Positions 45,861 through 57,154 of a DNA stretch of 64,000 nucleotides are shown here, piece after piece; positions within the stretch are counted from its first letter, which is position 1; every line of letters begins with the position of its first letter. Below the pieces are notes generated by a model that searched no databases, was not told the origin of the DNA, and was given only the letters and a program-made list of their open reading frames with translations. The stretch covers positions 5,136,001-5,200,000 of the forward strand of contig NZ_CP061080.1 in the NCBI RefSeq assembly GCF_014495845.1, given 5' to 3'. Position numbers and translations under genes: made by a program. Origin of the DNA: Aquibium microcysteis (lineage in GTDB: Bacteria > Pseudomonadota > Alphaproteobacteria > Rhizobiales > Rhizobiaceae).

Positions 45861-47310
45861 GTTTCAATCCCCCCTCAAACGGGGAAAAGCCCAGACGCGT
45901 GCATGGCGGTGGGGATGCGGAGGCTGGGTTTCAATCCCCTCTCAAACGGGGAAAAGCCCAGACCCAGCCGCACGAGCAGGTCGGTGCCAACGGCGTGTTT
46001 CAATCCCCTCTCAAACGGGGAAAAGCCCAGACCTACACCAAGCGATGGGGCATGGTGCGCCAGCGTTTCAATCCCCTCTCAAACGGGGAAAAGCCTAGAC
46101 GGCGTACTGGGGCGGCTACCCCACCCACGAGTTTCAATCCCCTCTCAAACGGGGAAAAGCCCAGACCTGCACATGGGCGGCGGTACGCCGCTCTACGAGT
46201 TTCAATCCCCTCTCAAACGGGGAAAAGCCCAGACACTGACAGGGTGCGATATCGCACTGACGTGGTGGTTTCAATCCCCTCTCAAACGGGGAAAAGCCCA
46301 GACCGCGAACTCCAAGGATGCCATCGTCTGGCCGTTTCAATCCCCTCTCAAACGGGGAAAAGCCCAGACGGGCTGAAAAAATGACGTTGACCAAGCTCGC
46401 CGCGTTTCAATCCCCTCTCAAACGGGGAAAAGCCCAGACCTTATGGCCGTCATCCTGCTCATCGCCGCCGTTTCAATCCCCTCTCAAACGGGGAAAAGCC
46501 CAGACGAATCCGGCCGCGCATTACCGGCATGCGCTGGTTTCAATCCCCTCTCAAACGGGGAAAAGCCCAGACCATCATGGAAAAGAAAGGAAATCTCCAT
46601 GAAGTTTCAATCCCCTCTCAAACGGGGAAAAGCCCAGACCCCTCCGGCGGCCGGGGTTCTTCGCGGGCCGTGTTTCAATCCCCTCTCAAACGGGGAAAAG
46701 CCCAGACACCTACAAGACGGGCTGGGGCTGCCCTTCGGAGTTTCAATCCCCTCTCAAACGGGGAAAAGCCCAGACATCGTCAGTTCCTCGAAGCCCTCGA
46801 CGCCCCAGTTTCAATCCCCTCTCAAACGGGGAAAAGCCCAGACGCTCGCGACGGTAACGGCCGCCTGGGGCGCCGTTTCAATCCCCTCTCAAACGGGGAA
46901 AAGCCCAGACGGATTTTTCTCCTACTCCGCCTCGGGCAACGGTTTCAATCCCCTCTCAAACGGGGAAAAGCCCAGACCCAGCGGAACGGACGAGCAGCGT
47001 CCCCTTCGAGTTTCAATCCCCTCTCAAACGGGGAAAAGCCCAGACCGCCGATCTCGATTGAGGATGTGCGGACGTTGTTTCAATCCCCTCTCAAACGGGG
47101 AAAAGCCCAGACGGGTCCTGCGATCACCTCGTGGCGCCAAGGTTTCAATCCCCTCTCAAACGGGGAAAAGCCCAGACCTACTTCTGGAACCGCACCGAGA
47201 CCGAGCAGGGTTTCAATCCCCTCTCAAACGGGGAAAAGCCCAGACGCGGGCTGAAGGGTATTCTGCGCGGTGAGGTTTCAATCCCCTCTCAAACGGGGAA
47301 AAGCCCAGAC
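45861..47310 (-). CRISPR. Orphan CRISPR array, 22 repeats and 21 spacers
   Basis: The 36-bp repeat reads GTTTCAATCCCCTCTCAAAC then GGGGAAAAGCCCAGAC on the plus strand. Repeats are at 45861, 45928, 45997, 46065, 46131, 46199, 46268, 46334, 46404, 46470, 46537, 46604, 46672, 46740, 46808, 46875, 46942, 47010, 47077, 47142, 47210 and 47275. Spacers are 29-34 bp and all differ. The repeat contains CCCC/GGGG arms and ends ATTGAAAC on the minus strand, the form seen in many type I and III arrays, so transcription is probably leftward. The left-most repeat has one change (T to C) and the fourth has one, which fits an old, leader-distal left end. No cas gene adjoins it, and its repeat shows no match to the tracrRNA at 117-202. 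Confidence 0.97.
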
Positions 47311-47420
47311 TGATCCCCTCGATTTATCCTCATGTTTTCAGCAGCTTGCAAGGGGCGATTCCAAAGATTTTTTTCGCCACGATTTTTGTGAAAAAAAGCC
47401 ATCATTCGTTCACTCTCCGT
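47311..47420 (-). promoter_or_regulatory. Probable CRISPR leader
   Basis: This AT-rich segment directly follows the right-most, perfect repeat. It has runs of A and T (around 47365-47400) in a GC-rich genome, as expected of a leader that drives leftward transcription. The remaining 47421-47739 holds GC-rich sequence without a credible gene. Confidence 0.6.
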
Positions 47421-47739
47421 TCGGGCTTCGCTCCCTTCCGCAGGCGCGACCGGCGCGGTGCGGAAGGGGGCGGTGAGGGCGCGGGCCGGCCGGCGCGCGG
47501 GAGGCGGCGGACAGCGGCGGGCGCCCCTCCCGGCCTGGTCGTCGGGGCGCGCGACGTCGTCCGGCGAATCCTCCTTCCCGAAGCTCTTTCGCGCTGACGG
47601 ACGAGGCTGCTCCGGCCCGGCGGGAACCACAACCGCGACAAGCTTGCGGCGCGCCGAGGGGGCCGGCACCGCGCCGACCCGCTTGCACGATCGGCTTCCC
47701 GGGTCGCCGGCACCGCGCCGGCCGGACCCTGCGCCGACG

Positions 47740-49086
47740 CTATGTGCCGGCCGGCCGGGCGCTCGCGGCATAGCCGTGGACATGGGCGGCGGTGGCCTCG
47801 GCCCGCATCGGCCGCCCGAAGAAGTAGCCCTGGCCCTTCTGGCAGCCGAAGAAGGCGAGCCGCGCGGCCTGTTCCTCGCACTCGATGCCTTCGGCCACGA
47901 CGTCCTTCTCCAGCCCGTCGCACATCGCCAGGATGGCGCGCACGATGTGCTGCGTGGGCGGGTCGGTGAGCATGGCGGCGACGAAGGACTGGTCGATCTT
48001 GATCGTGTCGAAATGCAGCTGCCGCAGCCGCCCGAGGCTCGACTGACCCGTGCCGAAATCGTCGAGCGCGGTGCGGATGCCGGCCGAGCGCAGGTCTTCG
48101 ACGATCCGCTCGGCCGATGCCGGCTCGCACATCATGCCGGTTTCGGTGATCTCGATCTGCAGGCGGCCGGGCGGCAGTCCGGTCTCCGCCAGGATCGACA
48201 GGACGTGGTCGCTGGTGTTCTGGTCGACGAGTTGCGACGGCGAGAGGTTGAAGGACAGGTAGACCTCCTCCGGCCAGTCCGCCGCGGCAAGTGCCGCCTT
48301 GCGCAGCAGCACCTGCGAGAGCTGCCCGATGATCCCGCGCTCCTCGGCGATCGGGATGAACTCGCCCGGCGAGACGACGCCGAGGTCGCGGTCGGTCCAG
48401 CGTGCCAGCGCCTCGCAGCCGAGCACCCGCCGGGAGGAAAGGCAGACGATCGGCTGGAACCACGGCTCCACCTCGCCTGCCGCCACCGCGCGCCGCAGCG
48501 CCTGTTCGATCAGGGTGACGCGCCGCGCCTTGTCCTCGATCTCCTGTGAATAGACCACCACCCTGCCGCGGCCGGCCCGCTTGGCGTCGTAGAGCGCCGT
48601 CTCGGCCTTGCGGATCAGGTCCTCGGCCCCTTCGGCGGCGGTGAAGTACAGCGCGCAGCCGACCGAGGCCGAGAGGCGCGCGCTGCGCTCGCCGAGATCG
48701 TAGGGCGCCGACAGCACCTCGATCAGGATCCGCGCCTGCTCGCCCGCCGCCGCCTCGCTGAACGTCAGGGGCAGCAGGAAGCCGAACTCGTCGGCGCCCA
48801 GCCGCACGATGGTGCAGCGCGGATCGAGCGCTGCCCTGAGCCGCATCGCCGCCTGGCACAGGATCTCGTCGCCCGACGCCATCCCGAAGAGATCGTTCAC
48901 CGGCTTGAAGCCGTCGAGGTCGACGATACCGACGACGAAGGGCGCCGGATCCGATGCGCGGTCGGCGATGAGCCGCCGGATCTTCGCCAGGAAGCGCCGG
49001 CTGTTGCCGAGACCCGTCAGCAGGTCCGTCAGCCCGGCCTCCGACGTCTCCTCCGGTCTTGCGATGCCAAGTGCTGCCGTTCTCAT
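47740..49086 (-). CDS. GGDEF-EAL domain protein (cyclic di-GMP turnover)
   Basis: This is a 448-residue cytosolic protein. The GGDEF domain (about 20-180) has the degenerate signature RLGADEFGF, so diguanylate cyclase activity is doubtful. The EAL domain (about 195-440) keeps [48 protein letters not shown] and QGYFFGRP, so c-di-GMP phosphodiesterase activity is likely. There is no membrane or PAS segment. It lies between the CRISPR leader and gshB, divergent from the latter. Confidence 0.93.
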   Translation of the reverse strand: MRTAALGIARPEETSEAGLTDLLTGLGNSRRFLAKIRRLIADRASDPAPFVVGIVDLDGFKPVNDLFGMASGDEILCQAAMRLRAALDPRCTIVRLGADEFGFLLPLTFSEAAAGEQARILIEVLSAPYDLGERSARLSASVGCALYFTAAEGAEDLIRKAETALYDAKRAGRGRVVVYSQEIEDKARRVTLIEQALRRAVAAGEVEPWFQPIVCLSSRRVLGCEALARWTDRDLGVVSPGEFIPIAEERGIIGQLSQVLLRKAALAAADWPEEVYLSFNLSPSQLVDQNTSDHVLSILAETGLPPGRLQIEITETGMMCEPASAERIVEDLRSAGIRTALDDFGTGQSSLGRLRQLHFDTIKIDQSFVAAMLTDPPTQHIVRAILAMCDGLEKDVVAEGIECEEQAARLAFFGCQKGQGYFFGRPMRAEATAAHVHGYAASARPAGT

Positions 49087-49257
49087 CCGATCAGGGGCCG
49101 TTCCGCGACTGGGGCGAAGGATGGACGAGAACCGTTTAGGAAGCGTGTAGCGCACCGGCCCGCGCGCTACCCTTTGGACCAGCGCCGCTTGCGCATTGGC
49201 ATCCCCGCGGCATTTGTCTACATGGCAGACCCTGAAGCCCCTGTCGGAGGATGCTCC

Positions 49258-50202
49258 ATGTCGCTCAGAATAGCCGTGCAGATGGACCATGTCGCAACCG
49301 TCTCGATCGCGGGCGACACCACCTTCGCCCTGTCGCTGGAAGCGCAGCGGCGCGGCCACGAGCTGTTCCACTACACGCCCGACAAGCTCTCGCTGCGCGA
49401 CGGCAGGGCCTTCGCCTGGGCCGAACCGATGCAGGTGCGCGACGTCCGCGGCGACCACTACACGCTCGGCGAACAGGAGCGCCTCGACCTGACCGAGGTG
49501 GACGTGGTCCTGCTGCGCCAGGACCCGCCCTTCGACATGAACTACATCACCACCACCCACATCCTGGAGCGCATCCACCCCAGGACGCTGGTCGTCAACG
49601 ACCCCGCCTGGGTGAGGAACAGCCCCGAAAAGATCTTCGTCACCGAGTTCCCCGACCTGATGCCGGAGACGCTGATCACGAAGGACCCGCGCGAGGTCGC
49701 CGCCTTCCGCAGGGAATTCGGCGACATCATCGTCAAGCCGCTCTACGGCAACGGCGGCGCCGGCATCTTCCATCTGGCCGAGGCGGACCGGAACCTCGCC
49801 TCGCTGCTGGAGATGTTCGGCCAGATGTTCCGCGAGCCCTACATCGTCCAGCGCTACCTGAAGGACGTGCGCAAGGGCGACAAGCGGATCATCCTGATCG
49901 ACGGCGAGCCCGTGGGCGCCATCAACCGCGTGCCGTCGGAGACCGACTCCCGATCGAACATGCATGTCGGCGGCCGCGCCGAGGCGACCGAACTGACCAA
50001 CCGCGAGCACGAGATCTGCGCCCGCATCGGGCCGGCGCTGCGCGAGCGCGGCTTCCTGCTCGTCGGCATCGACGTGATCGGCGGCTACCTGACGGAGATC
50101 AACGTGACGTCCCCCACCGGCGTGCGCGAGGTGCAGAAGTTCGGCGGCGCCGACATCGCGGCGCTGTTCTGGGACGCGGTGGAGACGAAGCGCTCGAGCT
50201 AG
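49258..50202 (+). CDS. gshB: Glutathione synthetase
   Basis: GshB joins glycine to gamma-glutamylcysteine. The 314-residue ATP-grasp enzyme begins [20 protein letters not shown] and shows [36 protein letters not shown] (ATP-grasp Lys and glycine loop), and [19 protein letters not shown]. The length is normal. GGAGG precedes its ATG by 7 bp. It is followed by comM on the same strand, a common order in this order of bacteria. Confidence 0.96.
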   Translation: MSLRIAVQMDHVATVSIAGDTTFALSLEAQRRGHELFHYTPDKLSLRDGRAFAWAEPMQVRDVRGDHYTLGEQERLDLTEVDVVLLRQDPPFDMNYITTTHILERIHPRTLVVNDPAWVRNSPEKIFVTEFPDLMPETLITKDPREVAAFRREFGDIIVKPLYGNGGAGIFHLAEADRNLASLLEMFGQMFREPYIVQRYLKDVRKGDKRIILIDGEPVGAINRVPSETDSRSNMHVGGRAEATELTNREHEICARIGPALRERGFLLVGIDVIGGYLTEINVTSPTGVREVQKFGGADIAALFWDAVETKRSS

Positions 50203-50379
50203 CGCCCGGAGCGTCTCCGGCCGGCATGGTCGCTGCCCGTCAGGCGGGTATCGACCGGAATGCGCGGATAGGCTGCAGAACGTTCTTGTAATGTTCCTTG
50301 ATCCGTGCATGAATGGCGCATCGTCGGCGGGACGGCGATGCGAACGCTCCCGCCGCGGCCAGCGCGCGGGGATGGTCCG

Positions 50380-51915
50380 ATGGTTTCACGTGTGAGCACG
50401 GTCGCCTTCCAGGGGATAGAGGCGGTGCCGGTGGACGTGCAGGTGATGATCGCGCCGGGCAAGGTCGGCATGCAGATCGTCGGACTCCCGGACAAGGCCG
50501 TCGCCGAGAGCCGGGAGCGCGTGCAGGCCGCGCTGCACGCATCGGGCCTGTCGCTGCCGGCCAAGAAGGTGACGGTGAACCTCGCCCCGGCCGACCTGCC
50601 GAAGGAAGGCAGCCATTACGACCTGCCGATCGCGCTCGGCCTGATGGCGGCGCTCGGGGCGGTGCCGGGCGACGCGCTGGCGGGCTTCGTCGTGCTCGGG
50701 GAACTGTCGCTCGACGGGACGACGACGCCCGTGGACGGCGCGCTGCCGGCGGCCATCGGCGCCAATGCCCTCGGCAAGGGGCTGATCTGCCCGCATGCCT
50801 CGGGTCCGGAAGCCGCCTGGGCGGGCGCTGAGGTGGAGATCCTCGCGCCGCGCAGCCTGATCGCCATCGCCAACCATTTCCGCGGCACGCAGGTGCTGTC
50901 GCGGCCGCAGGCGCAGATCCGCCCGCCGGCGTCGAACCTGCCCGATCTCGCCGACATCAAGGGCCAGGAGAGCGCCAAGCGGGCGCTGGAGGTTGCAGCG
51001 GCCGGCGGACACAACCTTCTGATGAGCGGACCGCCGGGCTCGGGAAAGTCGATGCTCGCGCAGCGCCTGCCGTCGATCCTGCCGCCGCTGTCGCCGCGCG
51101 AACTGCTCGAAGTGTCGATGATCGCCTCGATCGCCGGCGAACTGGCCGGCGGCAAGCTGTCCGACCGCCGTCCCTTCCGCGCGCCGCACCACTCCGCTTC
51201 GATCGCCGCGCTGGTGGGTGGCGGACTGCGGGTGAAGCCGGGCGAGGCCTCGCTCGCCCATCACGGCGTGCTGTTCCTCGACGAACTGCCCGAATTCGGC
51301 GCGCCGGTGCTCGATTCGCTGCGCCAGCCGCTCGAAACCGGCGAATGCGTGATCGCCAGGGCCAATGCGCGCGTCACCTACCCGGCGCGGGTCCAGCTCG
51401 TCGCGGCGATGAACCCGTGCCGCTGCGGCATGGCCGGCGAGCCCGGCCACCGCTGCGCGCGCGGCCCGCGCTGCCAGTCCGACTACCAGGCCCGCATTTC
51501 CGGCCCGCTGCTCGACCGCATCGACCTGCGGATCGAGGTGCCCTCGGTGTCGGCCGCCGACCTGATCCGCCCCGGCCGCGCCGAGACCAGCGCGGAAGTC
51601 GCCGCGCGCGTCGCCGCCGCACGGCGTATCCAGCGGGACCGCTTCGACGAGCGCGGCATGCCGGGGATCGGCACCAATGCCCAGTGCGGGCCGTCGCTGA
51701 TCGAGGAGATCGCCGCGCCGGACGCGGCGGGCCTCGCCCTGCTCCGGGAAGCATCGGAGAAGATGGGCTTTTCGGCGCGGGCCTATCACCGCGTCCTCAA
51801 GGTGGCGCGCACGCTCGCCGATCTCGACGGCGTCGAGACCGTGGGACGCATCCATCTTGCGGAGGCCATTTCCTACCGCATGGGCGCGGACATGCAGGCG
51901 CGACAGGCGGCCTGA
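50380..51915 (+). CDS. comM: YifB family Mg-chelatase-like AAA ATPase (ComM)
   Basis: ComM is a hexameric helicase that promotes branch migration during natural transformation and recombination. The 511-residue protein has the N-terminal Lon-S5-like domain (VDVQVMIAPGKVGMQIVGLPD). The AAA core follows with Walker A (MSGPPGSGKSMLAQRLP) and Walker B (HGVLFLDELPEFG), then a zinc-like Cys cluster (NPCRCGMAGEPGHRC) and the Mg-chelatase C-domain. The 3' end (RQAA) runs into tandem 28-bp repeats. Confidence 0.95.
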   Translation: MVSRVSTVAFQGIEAVPVDVQVMIAPGKVGMQIVGLPDKAVAESRERVQAALHASGLSLPAKKVTVNLAPADLPKEGSHYDLPIALGLMAALGAVPGDALAGFVVLGELSLDGTTTPVDGALPAAIGANALGKGLICPHASGPEAAWAGAEVEILAPRSLIAIANHFRGTQVLSRPQAQIRPPASNLPDLADIKGQESAKRALEVAAAGGHNLLMSGPPGSGKSMLAQRLPSILPPLSPRELLEVSMIASIAGELAGGKLSDRRPFRAPHHSASIAALVGGGLRVKPGEASLAHHGVLFLDELPEFGAPVLDSLRQPLETGECVIARANARVTYPARVQLVAAMNPCRCGMAGEPGHRCARGPRCQSDYQARISGPLLDRIDLRIEVPSVSAADLIRPGRAETSAEVAARVAAARRIQRDRFDERGMPGIGTNAQCGPSLIEEIAAPDAAGLALLREASEKMGFSARAYHRVLKVARTLADLDGVETVGRIHLAEAISYRMGADMQARQAA

Positions 51916-52012
51916 CACGCCGCCGCGCGTCAGGCCGCCTGACGCGGGGCCGCTGCGACAGGCCGCCTGACGCGCCGCGGCTGCGACAGGCCGCCTGACG
52001 CGGGGCCGAGAC
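51902..52012. repeat. Four tandem ~28-bp repeats at the comM 3' end
   Basis: The unit GACAGGCCGCCTGACGCG plus 10 bp recurs at about 51902, 51929, 51957 and 51985. The first copy includes the comM stop codon. Each unit has the small palindrome CAGGCNGCCTG or similar and could form hairpins that end comM transcription. Confidence 0.8.
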
Positions 52013-53046
52013 GGCAATCCGACGCGCGGCGGCGATGAGCAGCATGGCGCGCGATCGCGGCCGTCAGGGGAATGTGCGCGCCACCGGGCGGGGATGCCCG
52101 CCGGTCGGTGGTGCAACCGCGCCGGCGCCTGGCGATGGGGTCGAGGCGGCGGGCTGCCCCGTTCGCATGACCGGCAGATGGGGCCTCGCTGCGGCGGCCC
52201 GGCCGGCTGTACGTGGGCCGGTGGCGCATGGGACGGGGCGCAGGCCGGCACCGACGCGCCGGAGTGCCGAGGGAAAGATCCGCCGCGCTTGCAGCGCGAC
52301 GTTTCCCCGCCAGTCCGGGGTGTGGCTGCTCCGGTTCCTGGCTATGCGGCCGACGCGGCGGGCGGCGTGGTCCGCCTCGCCGCCAGACCGGCTTCGCTTC
52401 GGCGGTCCGGCCGGTTGTGCCGGTGGACGGGTCGTGCTGGGCCGGTGGCGCATGGGGCGGGCGCAGGCGGGCGCCGACGGCCTGGGTGTGCCGGGGGAGA
52501 GGTGCGCCGAGCGCGCGGAGCGGCGTTTCTCCGCCACTCCGCGATGTGACCGCTTCGGCTTCTGGCGATCAGCCGATGCGGCGGGGTCGTGTGCGCCAAA
52601 TTCTGCAAACTGGGGCAGTCATGGAGGCTGGGCCGGTGACGCATTGGGTCCGCGCTGCCCAGTGCCGACGGCTCCGGCGCGCTGACGACGCCTGTCGCTT
52701 GGCCGGGCGCTGCCGTTTGGGGCAGTCATGGAGGCTGGGCCGGTGACGCATGGGTCCGCGCCGCTCGGTGCCGACGGCTCCGGTGCGCTGACGACGCCTG
52801 TCGTCTGGCCGGACGCTGCCGTGAAGAACGGCGTGCGGGCACCATGAGGTTGGGCATGCTGCGTTGAGAGGAAACGTCTGCGGGTCAGGCGTTCGTTCGC
52901 TGCGGTCCCTCGCTGGCCGCAGGCTCACGCATTCTTGTCCCGCCGCGGCCTGAAGCGGGTGCCCGCCGCCGCGCGACTCATGCCGCAAGAATGCCGCCTC
53001 GGGAAGGAGTCGCGATCTTCGCGGACGGCTCCGTCTTCCGGCCCTG
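52013..53046. repeat. Gene-poor region with diverged long repeats
   Basis: No credible gene is seen in about 1 kb. The motif GGGCCGGTGRCGCATKGG recurs near 52215, 52439, 52630 and 52737. The last two copies belong to a near-perfect 107-bp tandem duplication (52612-52718 and 52719-52825). The first two lie in longer, more diverged repeats that share GCGGCGTTTC/GCGACGTTTC segments. Frames through it on both strands have only repeat-driven, Arg/Pro/Ala-rich composition. It could be decayed DNA or a source of repeated non-coding RNA. Confidence 0.6.
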
Positions 53047-53661
53047 CTACTGCTGGACCGATCCGACCATCATGTTCTGGTCGTCGACGAGGCTGACCCA
53101 GCGGCCGGTGTGGCTGCTCGCCTGCCGTTTGAGGAAGCGATAGCCGGTCTTGTCCCAGGTCTTCACCTCGTCGGTGAGGTTGTCGAGGATGAAGTCGCCC
53201 TGGTCCGCACGCACCGTCAGCACCGCATGGCCCTCGCCGTTCTTCTTGCGCACCACGGTGATGAGCAGGTTGGAGAGCGGGATGGACCGCGAGAGCTGGC
53301 GGCGCTTCTCGAGAACGTAGTCCTCGCAGTCGCCCACCCCGTCGGTCGGGTAGGCCCAGACCTCGTCCTTGCCGAAGACGTCGATGTCGGACATCGGCCG
53401 GATGTCGCCGTTCACCTTGGCGTTGATGCCGGTGATGCGGGTCCACAGGGCGCTCGTCATCCGGACGGGACCCCTGTCGGGAGTGGCCGTGCTGCATTCG
53501 GACGGGCTGGACTTGCAGAACTCGTAGTGGCCGATCGGCTGCGACGTCAGCCCGCCTGTGCCGAGCGACTGGGCGGATGCGACGCCGGACTGCGCGATGC
53601 CGAGGCCGGTGAACGCTGCGAGTGCGAGGGTCGCGCCCGCCAGCCTGAACTTGGAAACCAT
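53047..53661 (-). CDS. Bacterial transglutaminase-like cysteine proteinase (BTLCP)
   Basis: This is a 204-residue secreted protein: signal peptide to about residue 31 (SGVASA-Q), then the BTLCP catalytic triad with Cys in DGVGDCEDYVLEKRR, His in GEGHAVLTVRA and Asp in GDFILDNLTDEV. The fold is that of LapG-type periplasmic proteases, but no LapD or adhesin gene is near. The ATG at 53661 is preferred to the GTG two codons upstream. The 270 bp beyond (53662-53935) holds no gene. Confidence 0.9.
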   Translation of the reverse strand: MVSKFRLAGATLALAAFTGLGIAQSGVASAQSLGTGGLTSQPIGHYEFCKSSPSECSTATPDRGPVRMTSALWTRITGINAKVNGDIRPMSDIDVFGKDEVWAYPTDGVGDCEDYVLEKRRQLSRSIPLSNLLITVVRKKNGEGHAVLTVRADQGDFILDNLTDEVKTWDKTGYRFLKRQASSHTGRWVSLVDDQNMMVGSVQQ

Positions 53662-53935
53662 TCGCACTGCACCCCGCCACGGCGTCTCGTCGTTAACAAA
53701 AAGTTAAAGTGCGATACCGATTCGTGTCAATCGGCAATGCCCGACGGGAAGGATTTATGGTTACCGCCGTGCCCCTGACGACACAATTCCGTCACGGAGG
53801 GGAAATCGGCGCGTCCCGCAGATCGTCAAGGCCGGATCGCGGCGCTCCCAAGGCGCAAGAGGGGACCGGGCCGGCCAGCTGCGACGGCGGGCTGCCCGGC
53901 GGCAGGCAGCCGGCCGGCCCGGCGCCGATGCCGCG

Positions 53936-54370
53936 TCACTCGCGCTCGATCCTGCCGCGCATCTTCTTGACGGTGGCACGGCCGGACTTCTCCTTCAGCC
54001 TCCGCTCGACGGCGCCGCGCGAGGGCTTCGTCTTCTTGCGCGGCGGCGGCGGCGGCTCGGCTGCCCTGGCGACGAGGGCGAAGAGCCGCTCGCGCGCATC
54101 CTGGCGGTTGCGCTCCTGCGTGCGGAAGCGGCCGGCCTCGATCACGATCACGCCGTCCTTGGTCGCGCGCTGCCCGGCGAGCTTGATCGTCCGCTCGCGC
54201 ACGCGCTCGGACAATCCGGGCGACCGCGCCGCGTCGAAGCGCAACTGCACCGCCGTCGCGACCTTGTTGACGTTCTGGCCGCCCGGCCCCGAGGCGCGGA
54301 TGAAACTCTCCTCGAGTTCTCCCTCGCCGATGCGCGCCCCAGGAGCGATGTCGAAGGTGACGGCGGCCAT
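53936..54370 (-). CDS. arfB: Alternative ribosome-rescue factor / peptidyl-tRNA hydrolase ArfB
   Basis: ArfB frees ribosomes stalled at mRNA ends by hydrolysing peptidyl-tRNA. The 144-residue protein has the catalytic GGQ motif IRASGPGGQNVNKVATAVQLRF, the family segment LAGQRATKDGVIVIEA, and a basic C-terminal tail (KKTKPSRGAVERRLKEKSGR) that enters the mRNA channel. Its ATG overlaps the stop of the nitroreductase gene (TGATG). Confidence 0.95.
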   Translation of the reverse strand: MAAVTFDIAPGARIGEGELEESFIRASGPGGQNVNKVATAVQLRFDAARSPGLSERVRERTIKLAGQRATKDGVIVIEAGRFRTQERNRQDARERLFALVARAAEPPPPPRKKTKPSRGAVERRLKEKSGRATVKKMRGRIERE

Positions 54371-55035
54371 CAGATCCAGACCGTCACGTCGTCGAGGGCC
54401 TTGCGGCGGATGTCGGGCACCGTCGCTCCCTCCGCGGGATAGCCGGCGACCAGCAGGATCAGCGCCTTCTCGTTGTCGGGCCGTCCGCAGATGGCATTCA
54501 GGAACCCCATGGGGGAGGGCGTATGGGTGAGCGTGGCCAGCCCCGCCCCGTGCAGCGCGGCGATCAGGAAGCCGGTGGCGATGCCGACGGACTCGGGCAT
54601 GTAGTAGTGCTTCACCCGGCTGCCGTCGGGCGCCACGCCCCATCGCTGGCCGAAGACCGCGATCAGCCAGGGGGCGGTCTCGAGGAACGGCTTGTCGGCG
54701 TCCGTGCCGAGCGGCGCCAGCGCCCGCAGCCACTCGTCGGAGGCGCGTCCGGCATAGAAGCTGCGTTCCTCCTCCTCGGCCGCCGCGCGGATCCGGCGCT
54801 TGACGTCGGGATTGCTGATGCAGGCGAAGGTCCAGGGCTGCTGGTTCGCGCCGGACGGGGCGCTCGCGGCCGCCATCACGCAGTCCTCGATCAGCGCGCG
54901 GGGCACCGGCCGGTCGGAGAAGTCCCGGACCGTGCGGCGCGCTGCCATGAGCGCCCGGAAAGATGCGGCGCGGGACTGCATCTCGTCCTCCGGCAGCGGT
55001 CGGAAGGCGAGCGGTATCTCTGCTCTCTGGTCCAT
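54370..55035 (-). CDS. Nitroreductase family protein
   Basis: This is a 221-residue FMN-dependent reductase with the family features [30 protein letters not shown] and [15 protein letters not shown] ([14 protein letters not shown]). Such enzymes reduce nitro groups, quinones or related electron acceptors; the physiological substrate is unknown. It is translationally coupled to arfB. Confidence 0.88.
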   Translation of the reverse strand: MDQRAEIPLAFRPLPEDEMQSRAASFRALMAARRTVRDFSDRPVPRALIEDCVMAAASAPSGANQQPWTFACISNPDVKRRIRAAAEEEERSFYAGRASDEWLRALAPLGTDADKPFLETAPWLIAVFGQRWGVAPDGSRVKHYYMPESVGIATGFLIAALHGAGLATLTHTPSPMGFLNAICGRPDNEKALILLVAGYPAEGATVPDIRRKALDDVTVWI

Positions 55036-55115
55036 GCATCCTCCTCGCCGGCCGCGGTCCGGCGGCCGCCTCCGGCGGCGGCACCATCCGGCTTCTATGC
55101 CCCGGCGGGCGCCAA

Positions 55116-55144
55116 AGGAAAAGGCCCGGCGGGTTCGCCGGGCC
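55116..55144 (-). terminator. Rho-independent terminator of pckA
   Basis: On the minus strand GGCCCGGCG (55144-55136) pairs with CGCCGGGCC (55131-55123) around a 4-nt loop, followed by TTTTCCTTT. It lies about 30 bp after the pckA stop codon. Confidence 0.85.
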
Positions 55145-55175
55145 TCGCAACGGCCTGTCGTTTCGAAGCGGTGGC

Positions 55176-56786
<1,611 letters not shown>

Positions 56787-57154
56787 TCCAATCACTCCCT
56801 GCATCTCGCTACGCGCTCGCACGACCGACGGCAGGCGCGATCGGATCGACCCTCGCTGACGCCCGAACAGGGGAGAAACAGAAAAGTTCTATGATTTCAA
56901 ATCATTAATCGATTTAAAGATTTGAAATTTTTTTAAATCGTTTAAAGAACCGATCCCGAAAACCAAACGAACCCGAACCGCGCTCGCGCGTTCCATCGAA
57001 ACCGGGTGCGGAGGTTTCGACCTGCCGGCGGTGTCATGGCGCGCGCGAGTGTGCTATGGCGCGGTGGCTGTGCCACATTTTGTACCCAATTTGTCCGCCT
57101 ATACCCTTCTCTCGCAGCAGGAAGGGACGCCCGCTCATGAGGGATACGCTCGAT
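56787..57154. promoter_or_regulatory. pckA/chvI divergent control region
   Basis: This 370-bp gap contains a very AT-rich island at about 56886-56942 with two overlapping inverted repeats. These are ATTTCAAATC (56894-56903) with GATTTGAAAT (56919-56928), and GATTTAAA (56911-56918) with TTTAAATC (56932-56939). They lie about 110-150 bp before pckA and look like regulator sites or alternative hairpins. No gene is seen in the gap. Confidence 0.55.

Noticed and set aside
45861..47310. The array as the missing guide source for the Cas9 at 539-3892
   Set aside because: The repeat and its complement share no usable pairing with the anti-repeat at 165-198, and the form ending ATTGAAAC is not typical of type II repeats.
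45861..47313. Long frames through the CRISPR array encoding repeated peptides such as FQSPLKRGKAQ
   Set aside because: They arise from the stop-free 36-bp repeats; no start signal and no family, and the DNA is plainly a CRISPR array.
52013..53046. Several 90-250 codon frames in the repetitive block after comM
   Set aside because: All are Arg/Pro/Ala-rich, occur in several frames at once, and change with the repeats; none has a credible start or domain.
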